From the NCBI RefSeq assembly GCF_003325455.1, contig NZ_CP025198.1, positions 2,542,001 through 2,606,000 on the forward strand: DNA of 64,000 bases, given 5' to 3'. The notes under the pieces are model-generated. The model was not told the DNA's origin and made no database searches. It saw only the letters and a list, made by a program, of their open reading frames with translations. Both the position numbers and the translations under genes were made by a program. This DNA comes from Acidipropionibacterium virtanenii (GTDB lineage Bacteria; Actinomycetota; Actinomycetes; Propionibacteriales; Propionibacteriaceae). This document shows, piece by piece, positions 38,140-45,992 of this stretch; position 1 is the stretch's first letter, and each line of letters begins with the position of its first letter.

Positions 38140-39804
38140 TCACCTGCTGTAGATGTGCTCCATGTAGGTCTCGATCTCCTCCAGCGACCGGCCGGAGGTC
38201 TCGGGCATGATCTTCAGGAGCACGACGCCGATGACGAGGTTGAGCACGCCGTAGATGGTGTACGTCAGCCCACCGCCCAGACCCGACATCATGGACGGGA
38301 ATGTGAAAGTGATGACGGCATTGACGGTCCACATGAAGAAGATCGCCGTGCCGTTCATGATCCCCCGGTACCGGGATGGGAACATCTCGCCGAGCATCGT
38401 CCACACCACGGTGCCGTTGGTGGACTGCACGATGAGCATGAAGACCGCCATGAGACCGAGGATGAGGAACGGCGCCCAGGCCGGCGGCTTCGTCCCGTCG
38501 GCAATATGGGGAGCGATGGTGAACTGGAAGGTCGCCGCGACACCGAGCAGGGCGATCCCGACACCGAAGATGTCGAAGATGAGCAGCTGACGACGGCGGA
38601 ACTTGAGGATGAGCCACAGGCCCAGCGCCGATCCGATGACCGACATGACGCCGTTGGCCACCTGAGCGGTGATGGAGGCCGAGGTGGTCATCCCGGCGTA
38701 CTCCAGCACCTTCGGCGCGTAGTACATGACGGTATTGACGCCGGTGGTCTGGTTGACGATGGCCAGGAAGATGCCCATCAGCAACAACTTCCGCAACCAG
38801 GGGGTCGCCCAGACGTCCTTGAACCGGCCGCGTTGCTGCTCGGCGGCCTCATGCCTGCGGACGGCGATCATCTCGTTCAGCTCGGCCTCCAGGGGACCGT
38901 CCTTCTCTGCGTTGCGCACCCGCTTGAGTGAACCGACCGCGTCCTTGATGCGGCCCTTCACCAGGTACCAGCGCGCCGACTCCGGCATCATCCGGATGCC
39001 GATCCACAGGGCAATCGCCGGGATGGAGCACAGCACGAGCATCCAGCGCCAGGCCTCGCCGTTGCCGGAGTTGATGACGAGGTTGTCGAGGAAGGCGTGG
39101 AACTGGGCGTCACTGAGCGGGCCGCCCTTGCTGGCCTGCAGAGCCAGAATGGCGTCCCAGGCATGCTGGCCGGTGGCGATGCCATGGGCATCGGCATTGT
39201 TGTTGGCCTCCACGACGATCTGCGGCCCGCCATGGGCCGCGTTGATGATCGCGTTCATGGCGAAGGCCAGCAGCTGGCCGGTGACGATCATCAGCTGGTC
39301 GATCGCCACGATCGACCCCCGGATCCGTTTGGGCGCGGTCTCCGCCAGATACACCGGAACGGTGGCCGAGGCCCCGCCGACGGCGAACCCCAGGATGAAC
39401 CGGAACGGGTACATCACGAAGACGCTGGGGGCGAAGGTGGTGCCCAGGGCCCCGATGAGGAAGACCACCGCGAGGATGGTGATGTTGTGACGTCGGCCCC
39501 ACCGGTCCGACATCATGCCGCCGAAGATCGCGCCGAAGGCCGCCCCGATGAGCAGAATGCCGCCGATCAGGCCCTCCTCCACCGCGTTGAGGGCCAGACC
39601 GCCGGCCGAACCCGGCATGTACATATAGGGCAGCGCGCCCGAGATGACGCCGGTGTCGTAGCCGAAGAGCAGCGAACCGAGTGTGGCCACCGCTGCGACC
39701 GCGAAGATGCCGCGGTGCCTGCCCGAGGGTTCGGTGCCAGCAATCATCTCCCGCAGGTCGGAGACCTCGCTCGGGCCCCCGGGAAGTGTCACATGATCTG
39801 TCAT
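38140..39804 (-). CDS. iolT: MFS sugar/inositol transporter, copy 1
   Basis: The 554-residue proton-coupled transporter has 12 membrane helices and sugar-porter signatures: GSLLFGYDTGVISGALPYM, MSDRWGRR, PVYLAETAPKRIRG, PESARWYLVKG and PETSGRSLEEIE. The latter features match IolT/GalP-like importers. The loop around residues 190-260 is long. It lies 9 bases after the second dehydrogenase, so both are in one operon. It is a close paralogue of the copy at 42286-43953. Inositol specificity is inferred from the locus. Confidence 0.9.
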   Translation of the reverse strand: MTDHVTLPGGPSEVSDLREMIAGTEPSGRHRGIFAVAAVATLGSLLFGYDTGVISGALPYMYMPGSAGGLALNAVEEGLIGGILLIGAAFGAIFGGMMSDRWGRRHNITILAVVFLIGALGTTFAPSVFVMYPFRFILGFAVGGASATVPVYLAETAPKRIRGSIVAIDQLMIVTGQLLAFAMNAIINAAHGGPQIVVEANNNADAHGIATGQHAWDAILALQASKGGPLSDAQFHAFLDNLVINSGNGEAWRWMLVLCSIPAIALWIGIRMMPESARWYLVKGRIKDAVGSLKRVRNAEKDGPLEAELNEMIAVRRHEAAEQQRGRFKDVWATPWLRKLLLMGIFLAIVNQTTGVNTVMYYAPKVLEYAGMTTSASITAQVANGVMSVIGSALGLWLILKFRRRQLLIFDIFGVGIALLGVAATFQFTIAPHIADGTKPPAWAPFLILGLMAVFMLIVQSTNGTVVWTMLGEMFPSRYRGIMNGTAIFFMWTVNAVITFTFPSMMSGLGGGLTYTIYGVLNLVIGVVLLKIMPETSGRSLEEIETYMEHIYSR

Positions 39805-39813
39805 GGTCTCAGC

Positions 39814-41013
39814 TCACTTGTCGAAAGTGGTGCGGCCGGACACTGCCCGAACCTGGTGCCAGGCTCCGTCCGCGGCCGAGGCCACCACGGCGTCATCGAT
39901 CTCCGCGGCCGACCATCCGTCGGCTGCCGATGGCCCGTACTGCTCGTCGGCCAGCACTCCGGAGACGAACTTCGCGGCCTCGATCACCTTCATGTCGTCG
40001 AATCCCATCGACGTCCCGGCGCCGGGCTGGAACCGGGCGAAGTCCGGATGATCGGGGCCGGCCATCGCCCTGACATATCCCTGCAGGGCGCCGTTGGAAC
40101 GTCCCAGGCAGACCTCGACGTGGTTGAGATCCTCGAAGTTCCAGCGGATCGAACCCTCGGTGCCGTAGACCTCGACGACGTACTCCGATCGCGGCCCCAC
40201 GCTCACCCGGGAGGACTCCATGGTGGCCACCGCTCCCCCGGCGAACCGTGCGATGACGGCGCAGTAGTCCTCGTTCTCCACCGGCCCGAGCTCGTCGGAG
40301 ACCACCCAGCCACTGTGGCCGACGCCGGCCTTCAGGGGCTTGGGCCGCTGATCGATGAAGGTGTCGGTCAGCGCGGTGACCTCGGTGATCCGGTCCCTGA
40401 GCAGGTACTGGACCAGATCCTCCCCGTGCCCCATCAGGTCCAGCACCACCCCGGCTCCGGCCCGGCCCTTCTCATAGCGCCAGGTGAGCGGGCCGTTCGG
40501 GTCGGAGGCGTAGTCGGCGATGAGCCAGACGCGGGCATTGGTGATGCGCCCGAGCTTCCCCTCGGCGATGAGCCGGCGGGCGTACTGGACGGCCGGCACG
40601 TGGCGGTAGTTGAATCCCACCGAGGTGATCAGGCCCTTGGCCTCGGCTCCCTGTGCGATGTCGGCAGACTGCTCAGCGCTGATGCCCATCGGCTTCTCGA
40701 TCCAGAACGGCTTGCCCGCCTCGATGGCCGCCATGGCGATCTCATGGTGCAGGAAGTTCGGGGAGCAGATATCCACGACGTCGACCTGCGGGTCATTGAT
40801 GAGCTCGTGATAGTCGGAGACCGCACGCCGGAATCCGAGCACCTCGGTCGCCTGACGCCGGTTCTCCTCCATGACATCGCAGCACGAGACGAGCCTGATG
40901 TCGGCCTCGATCTCGGGGAACTTCTCCTTGAGGGCCCGGTATGCCCTGGTGTGCAGCCGTCCCATCCAACCGAGGGACACGACCCCCACCCCGATGGACC
41001 TCTTGTCGCTCAT
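39814..41013 (-). CDS. Gfo/Idh/MocA dehydrogenase of the inositol locus
   Basis: The 399-residue protein has a Rossmann fold (VGVVSLGWMGRLHTRAYRAL) and the family's catalytic Lys in FWIEKPMGIS. Length and position suggest a scyllo-inositol or inositol-isomer dehydrogenase (IolW/IolX-like) that feeds the iol pathway. The ATG at 41013 follows GAGGAGAAT. It heads an operon with iolT copy 1; the preceding gap contains two candidate operators. The substrate is inferred, not shown. Confidence 0.87.
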   Translation of the reverse strand: MSDKRSIGVGVVSLGWMGRLHTRAYRALKEKFPEIEADIRLVSCCDVMEENRRQATEVLGFRRAVSDYHELINDPQVDVVDICSPNFLHHEIAMAAIEAGKPFWIEKPMGISAEQSADIAQGAEAKGLITSVGFNYRHVPAVQYARRLIAEGKLGRITNARVWLIADYASDPNGPLTWRYEKGRAGAGVVLDLMGHGEDLVQYLLRDRITEVTALTDTFIDQRPKPLKAGVGHSGWVVSDELGPVENEDYCAVIARFAGGAVATMESSRVSVGPRSEYVVEVYGTEGSIRWNFEDLNHVEVCLGRSNGALQGYVRAMAGPDHPDFARFQPGAGTSMGFDDMKVIEAAKFVSGVLADEQYGPSAADGWSAAEIDDAVVASAADGAWHQVRAVSGRTTFDK

Positions 41014-41130
41014 CGATTCTCCTCGTTCATCGGTGCGCCCTTCGTCGGGCGCTTCGGCGCCCCTGTGCGCCGATTCAAAGATCCTGACATATGCCACCCG
41101 TCCCTCGGCACACGTAAGGACACTGCAAAA

Positions 41131-41193
41131 CGATTCGAGAATCGAAGGCACCGGTTCCGATGCCGAACCGCCCCGGCGTCGAAACGTTACGAC
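41131..41193. promoter_or_regulatory. Candidate LacI operators upstream of the dehydrogenase-iolT operon
   Basis: CGATTC-GA-GAATCG (41131-41144) is a perfect palindrome. GTCGAAACGTTACGAC (41178-41193) is nearly symmetric around AACGTT. The decamer TCGAAACGTT inside the latter recurs exactly upstream of the second transporter (44101-44110). These are natural binding sites for the two LacI proteins here. Confidence 0.6.
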
Positions 41194-41195
41194 CG

Positions 41196-42248
41196 TCAGC
41201 CGGCCGGGCCCGCACCAGGGGGCGACGTCGTGGTCCTCGTCACCAGCTCCGTCCCGATGGTGATGACCTGCTCGGCGCCGGGCCTCACCGGCCCCTCCAG
41301 CTCGACCCGCGTCCTCAGCAGCGCGGCGGCTCGAGCCGCCAGTTCCACGGCGTCCTGCCGGACGCTGGTGAGCGCGGTGGTCGGATCGGATGCGACGGGT
41401 GCATCATCGAAACCCACGACGCTGATCTCCCTGGGAACCCCGATGCCCTGCAGGCGGAGCTGGCGCAGCAGACCGCCGGCGCACATGTCGTTGAAGCAGG
41501 TGACCGCGGTCGGGCGGGGACGCAGCACCGCGATCGCCTGAGCCGCCGCCACGCCGGCCTCGACGGTCGACCCACCGGGCATGATCCGGATATGGCCGGC
41601 CAGGCCCAGGCGCGTCATGGCCCCGACGTAGCCCTGTTCGCGCTCGGTCGTCATGGGCCGGCCGCCTCCGTTGACATGCATGATCTCCCGGTGACCCAGC
41701 CCGACCAGCGCCTCCACGGCCGTCGCCGCGCCCTGCCGGGAATCGCAGGCCACGACGTCCACGCCGCCCAGGCTCAGCTGCCGACACAGGCTCAGGGTCG
41801 GAATCCGGGCAGCGATGGCCGCGATCTCATGATCGCTGAGGCCCGACCCGGTGAGCACCATCGCCTGACAACCGTCCCTCAACAGCTCGGCGACGCAGGT
41901 CTGCTCGGTGTGGTGGACGGTCGCCCCCGCCAGGACGGCGTCCAGTCCCTCCTCGGCCATCGCCACGTAGAGGGCGTCCAGCAGGCTCGCCTGGAAGGAC
42001 TGCGCCACCTCGTAGATGATGCCGACCTGACGGGAGTGGAACCGGCGCAGCCCGGCCGCCCGGCGATCGGGCCGCCAGCCGAGCCGGTCCGCGGCGTCGA
42101 TCACCCGCCTGCGGGTGGCCTTCGAGACATGGGCGCCGCCCGACAGCGCCACCGAGACGGTCGACGTCGAGGTGCCCGCCAGCCTCGCCACATCCCGGAT
42201 GGTGACCTTCTTCGGCGGGCGCGCCGTCGCATTCCCCATGGACCTCAT
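41196..42248 (-). CDS. LacI-family regulator, copy 1
   Basis: The 350-residue repressor has an N-terminal HTH (KKVTIRDVARLAGTSTSTVS) and hinge, then a periplasmic-binding-protein-like effector domain (VGIIYEVAQSFQASLLDALY ... CFNDMCAGGLLRQLRLQGIGVP ... VVGFDDAP). Inositol or a derivative is the likely effector given its neighbours. It lies 37 bases after iolT copy 2 and directly before the dehydrogenase-iolT operon. It is a close paralogue of the regulator at 44121-45191. Confidence 0.92.
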   Translation of the reverse strand: MRSMGNATARPPKKVTIRDVARLAGTSTSTVSVALSGGAHVSKATRRRVIDAADRLGWRPDRRAAGLRRFHSRQVGIIYEVAQSFQASLLDALYVAMAEEGLDAVLAGATVHHTEQTCVAELLRDGCQAMVLTGSGLSDHEIAAIAARIPTLSLCRQLSLGGVDVVACDSRQGAATAVEALVGLGHREIMHVNGGGRPMTTEREQGYVGAMTRLGLAGHIRIMPGGSTVEAGVAAAQAIAVLRPRPTAVTCFNDMCAGGLLRQLRLQGIGVPREISVVGFDDAPVASDPTTALTSVRQDAVELAARAAALLRTRVELEGPVRPGAEQVITIGTELVTRTTTSPPGAGPAG

Positions 42249-42285
42249 GCTATCGGCGCCCCGACCGGATCAGATCATCGTCAGA

Positions 42286-43953
42286 TCACTTGCTGTAGAT
42301 GTGCTCCATGTAGCCCTCGATCTCCTCCAGGGAGCGCCCCGAGGTCTCGGGCATCACCTTGAACAGGATCGCTGCCACCACCAGGTTGATGATCCCGTAG
42401 ATGGTGTAGGTGAGACCGCCGCCGAGGCCGGCCATCATCGAGGGGAAGGTGAAGGTGATGATGGCGTTGGAGACCCACAGGAAGAAGATCGCCGTACCGT
42501 TCATGATTCCGCGGTACTTGGAGGGGAACATCTCGCCGAGCATCGTCCACACCACGGTGCCGTTCGAGGACTGCACGATGAGCATGAACAGCGCCATCAT
42601 GCCCAGCACCAGGAAGGGCGCCCAGGTCGGCGGTGTGGTGCCGTCGGCGATATGGGGCGCGATGGTGAACTGGAAGGTGGCTGCGATGCCCAGCAGGGTG
42701 ATGCCCACCCCGATGACGTCGGCGATGAGCAGCGTGCGGCGGCGGAACTTGAGGATGAGCCACAGGCCCAGCGCCGATCCGATGACCGACATGACGCCGT
42801 TGGCCACCTGGGCGGTGATCGAGGCCGTGGTCGTCATCCCGGCGTACTCCAGGACTTTCGGCGCGTAGTACATGATGGTGTTGACGCCGGTGAGCTGGTT
42901 GGAGACCGCCAGGAAGATGCCGACGATGAGCAGTTTGCGCAGCCACGGGGTCTGCATCACCATCTTCATCGAGCCGCGCTGTGCGGCCTCCTCACGCTCA
43001 TGGCGGAAGAGGACGAACATCTCCGTCACCTCGGCCTCCAGGGGGCCGTCCTTGCGCTCGTTGCGGACCCGCTTGAGGGAGCCGATCGCCTCGCGGACCC
43101 GGCCCTTGGCCAGGTACCAGCGGGCCGACTCCGGCATCATCCGGATGCCGATCCACAGCGCGATCGCGGGGATGGAGCACAGCACGAGCATCCAGCGCCA
43201 GGCCTCGCCGTTGCCGGAGTTGATGACGAGGTTGTTGATGAAGGCGTGGAACTGTTCATCGTTGAGGGGGCCGCCCTTGCTGACCTGCAGGGCCAGGATG
43301 TTGTCCCAGGACTGCTCACCGAGCTTGACGCCGTGGGTGGCGGCGTTGTGGTTGGCCTCGATGGTGATCCGGGGCCCGCCGTGGGCGGCGTTGATGATCG
43401 CGTTCATGGTGAAGGCGAGCAGCTGGCCGGTGACGATCATGAGCTGGTCGATCGCCACGATCGATCCCCGGATCCGCTTGGGCGCGGTCTCGGCCAGATA
43501 GACCGGGACGGTGGCGGAGGCGGCGCCGACCGCGAAGCCGAGGATCACCCGGAACGGGTACATCACGAAGACGCTCGGTGCGAAGGTGGTGCCCAGGGCT
43601 CCGATCAGGAAGACCACCGCGAGGATGGTGATGTTGTGACGCCGGCCCCACCGGTCGGACATGATGCCGCCGAACAGCGCGCCGAGGGCCGCACCGATGA
43701 GCAGGGTGCCGCCGATCAGCCCCTCCTCCACCGGGTTGAGGGCCAGGCCGCCGGCCTTGTCCGGCATGTACATGTAGGGCAGGGCGCCCGAGATGACGCC
43801 GGTGTCGTAGCCGAAGAGCAGCGAACCGAGCGTGGCCACCGCTGCGACGGCGGCCACGCCGCGGTGCTTCCCGGACGGTGGTGTCGATTCGATGAGGTCG
43901 TTGATGTCGGGAGTCTGCGTCCCGTCTGCCGGGAGCGTCTGATCCATTGTCAT
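42286..43953 (-). CDS. iolT: MFS sugar/inositol transporter, copy 2
   Basis: The 555-residue sugar-porter-type transporter is nearly the same as copy 1 over most of its length (GSLLFGYDTGVISGALPYM, SDRWGRRHNITILAVVFLIG, ETAPKRIRGSIVAIDQLM, PETSGRSLEEIEGYMEHIY). Differences cluster at the N-terminus and the loop near residues 195-260. The ATG at 43953 is preferred; the frame is open upstream. It lies between the two LacI genes. Two transporters may differ in affinity or inositol isomer. Confidence 0.9.
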   Translation of the reverse strand: MTMDQTLPADGTQTPDINDLIESTPPSGKHRGVAAVAAVATLGSLLFGYDTGVISGALPYMYMPDKAGGLALNPVEEGLIGGTLLIGAALGALFGGIMSDRWGRRHNITILAVVFLIGALGTTFAPSVFVMYPFRVILGFAVGAASATVPVYLAETAPKRIRGSIVAIDQLMIVTGQLLAFTMNAIINAAHGGPRITIEANHNAATHGVKLGEQSWDNILALQVSKGGPLNDEQFHAFINNLVINSGNGEAWRWMLVLCSIPAIALWIGIRMMPESARWYLAKGRVREAIGSLKRVRNERKDGPLEAEVTEMFVLFRHEREEAAQRGSMKMVMQTPWLRKLLIVGIFLAVSNQLTGVNTIMYYAPKVLEYAGMTTTASITAQVANGVMSVIGSALGLWLILKFRRRTLLIADVIGVGITLLGIAATFQFTIAPHIADGTTPPTWAPFLVLGMMALFMLIVQSSNGTVVWTMLGEMFPSKYRGIMNGTAIFFLWVSNAIITFTFPSMMAGLGGGLTYTIYGIINLVVAAILFKVMPETSGRSLEEIEGYMEHIYSK

Positions 43954-44049
43954 GGGTGTCTCACTTGTCGTCGGTGGCGCCCCTGTGCGCCAGCATGAAA
44001 AATACTGACATGGCAACGTCTGGAAGTCGCGTTAGTCAGGACATGCAAG

Positions 44050-44110
44050 AACGTTTCGGCATCGGACACCCGCCCGGCGCTCTGTCATACCGGCCGCGGA
44101 TCGAAACGTT
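44050..44110. promoter_or_regulatory. Candidate LacI operators upstream of iolT copy 2
   Basis: AACGTTTCGG at 44050-44059 and TCGAAACGTT at 44101-44110 are opposite-facing copies of one element. The second is identical to the decamer upstream of the dehydrogenase operon. The pair, about 50 bases apart between lacI copy 2 and iolT copy 2, could support repression by looping. Confidence 0.6.
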
Positions 44111-44120
44111 GCAGCATCGG

Positions 44121-45191
44121 CTAGCCGGTCGTGGGAGGAACGCGGACCGGCGAGAGGGCGAAGGATCTCGGAGCAGCGGTCGTAGTCCGGATGACGATCG
44201 ACGGTTCGATGATGTCGACCTTCTCGGCCCCCGGCCGCATCGGGACACCATCGGCTATCCGCAGGGAGAGCTGCTTGGCCGCCCGATCGGCCAGGGCGTC
44301 CATGTCCTGTCCGACGGTGGTGAGCGCGGTCGTCGGATCGGCGGCTGTGGGGGCGTCGTCGAATCCCACCACGCTCACCTGCTCGGGGACTCTCACCCCG
44401 AGCAGGCGCAGCTCGCGCACCAGCCCGGCCGCGCACAGGTCATTGAAGCATGTGACGCCGGTGGGCAGGGACTCCCCGGCCAGCAGGGCGCGAGCCGCAC
44501 CGATGCCCGCGTCCAGGGTCACTCCCCCATGAATCACCCTCACCCGCCCGGCCAGACCGTGACGGGCCATCGCCGCCGCGTAGCCGCTGGTCCTCATATC
44601 GGTCATGGGGACCCCGCCGCCGTCCACGTGGACGATGTCGCCGTGGCCGAGCCCTACGAGGAACTCGACGGCCATCTCACTGCCGCGATGGGAGTCGCAG
44701 GCCACGGTGTCGACTCCCCCGATGTGGACCTCGCGCCCCAGGCTCATCGTCGGCATCCGGCGCGCCACCTGGGCGATCTCGGAGTCGGTGAGATCAGCAC
44801 CCGTGGTCACCAGCGCCTGGCAGCCGTTGCGGCGCAGCTCGGCGACGCAGGCCTGCTCGTCGTGATGCGGGGTCGCGGCCGCCACGATCACCTCGATCCC
44901 CTGCTTCCGCATGGCCACGTAGGCGCAGTCCAGGAGCCTGGCCTGGAAGGGCTGCTCGGCGTCGTAGACGATGCCCACCACCCGCGGATTGAACTGCCGG
45001 AGCCCCGAGGCCCGGCGGTCGGGACGCCAGCCGAGACGGTCCGCAGCGTCGATGACGTGACGCCGGGTCGTCTCGGAGATCCTCCCCTGACCGGAGATGG
45101 CGATGGAGACGGTGGACGTCGAGGTGCCCGCCAGCCTCGCCACATCGCGGATCGTCACCTTCTTCGGCGGGCGCGCCATCGCATTCCCCAT
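44121..45191 (-). CDS. LacI-family regulator, copy 2
   Basis: The 356-residue regulator starts with a DNA-binding head almost identical to copy 1 (KKVTIRDVARLAGTSTSTVS), but the recognition-helix flank differs (IAISGQGRISETTRRHVIDA). The effector domain carries VGIVYDAEQPFQARLLDCAY and VVGFDDAPTAADPTTALTTV. A near-identical reading head implies overlapping targets, while the diverged effector domain may sense another ligand. It is upstream of iolT copy 2. Confidence 0.92.
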   Translation of the reverse strand: MGNAMARPPKKVTIRDVARLAGTSTSTVSIAISGQGRISETTRRHVIDAADRLGWRPDRRASGLRQFNPRVVGIVYDAEQPFQARLLDCAYVAMRKQGIEVIVAAATPHHDEQACVAELRRNGCQALVTTGADLTDSEIAQVARRMPTMSLGREVHIGGVDTVACDSHRGSEMAVEFLVGLGHGDIVHVDGGGVPMTDMRTSGYAAAMARHGLAGRVRVIHGGVTLDAGIGAARALLAGESLPTGVTCFNDLCAAGLVRELRLLGVRVPEQVSVVGFDDAPTAADPTTALTTVGQDMDALADRAAKQLSLRIADGVPMRPGAEKVDIIEPSIVIRTTTAAPRSFALSPVRVPPTTG

Positions 45192-45583
45192 GGCCCGCTG
45201 CTACTGGGCCGCCACGACTCCATCCGCTCCTGGTGAAACGACTGCTCCACCGTACCGGGAATACTCTCCGCCCCGTCCGGAATCGATCCGGACCGCACTC
45301 AGACGGACCTCGGGAAACCCCTTGTGAACGAGATTCTGTGAGATCTGCCACATTCTCTCCGACAGCCCGCCGTGCATGATCCGACGCCGCGCCCCTCCGC
45401 CCCGGTGCACGACTGTTCAGGGCCGGTCGTCGCGTTACTTGATCGACACATCCGTACCCCTATAGTTCTTCATGTCAGGTCAAATGATCTGACCGTCCCC
45501 GGGACACCGGGGAGCGCACGAAGCCGTGCTGGGCACGGCCCCTCGGTCGCGCCTGGCACCCGTTCATGGAAGCAGGCACGCAC
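45192..45583. other. 392-base intergenic region between lacI copy 2 and a small membrane protein
   Basis: The region separates divergent genes. It holds a plus-strand promoter (45439-45466) and GGTCA-N7-TGACC (about 45478-45494), a weak dyad overlapping the expected 5' leader. Apart from a possible minus-strand lacI promoter that I could not place, nothing else was recognised; no open frame with convincing coding character was seen. Confidence 0.5.
45439..45466 (+). promoter_or_regulatory. Promoter of the small membrane protein
   Basis: TTGATC (-35) and TATAGT (-10) are separated by 16 bases on the plus strand. Transcription would start near 45473, leaving a leader of about 110 bases before the ATG. 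Confidence 0.6.
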
Positions 45584-45811
45584 ATGACCGCAATTACTCT
45601 TGACAGGTCCTTCACCAACGAGCTGACCCGCAACAAGGGGTTCAACTACTCCGCCGCCAGCGTCATCGCGCTCGGCATCTCCCTGGTGCTGGCCATCGCC
45701 GGCATCGTCGTCAGCTCGGACGTGACCGTCATCGCCGGTGGCCTCCTGGCGGTCGCCGCCGCCCTCACTCTGGCCTGGAGGATCGGCTTCGCCGACCCTC
45801 TCGAGGCCTGA
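45584..45811 (+). CDS. Small two-helix membrane protein
   Basis: The 75-residue protein has two membrane helices (ASVIALGISLVLAIAGIVV; VTVIAGGLLAVAAALTLAW) after a short polar N-terminus. It was not recognised. The ATG at 45584 or one six codons earlier may be used. It is the only plus-strand gene inside the inositol locus and has its own promoter and a strong shared terminator. Whether it belongs to inositol uptake is unknown. Confidence 0.65.
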   Translation: MTAITLDRSFTNELTRNKGFNYSAASVIALGISLVLAIAGIVVSSDVTVIAGGLLAVAAALTLAWRIGFADPLEA

Positions 45812-45954
45812 GGCCCGGCAAGGTCGCAACGGCAGAGGCTCAACGGAGCGTCTCACAGCCTGCGGCTCGCCCCATGAGGACGAGCCGAGACATCATCCGC
45901 TGAATCAGCCGCCCGGCCCCAGAGGCCGGACCAACTGAACAACATCTGAATATG

Positions 45955-45986
45955 ACGAGGGCCCGTCCGTACGGACGGGCCCTCGT
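45955..45986. terminator. Bidirectional terminator between small membrane gene and iolD
   Basis: A perfect 32-base palindrome with 16-base arms (ACGAGGGCCCGTCCGT and its complement) starts 6 bases past the iolD stop. It can form a long hairpin on either strand, ending both convergent transcripts. Confidence 0.8.
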
Positions 45987-45992
45987 GCCGGC

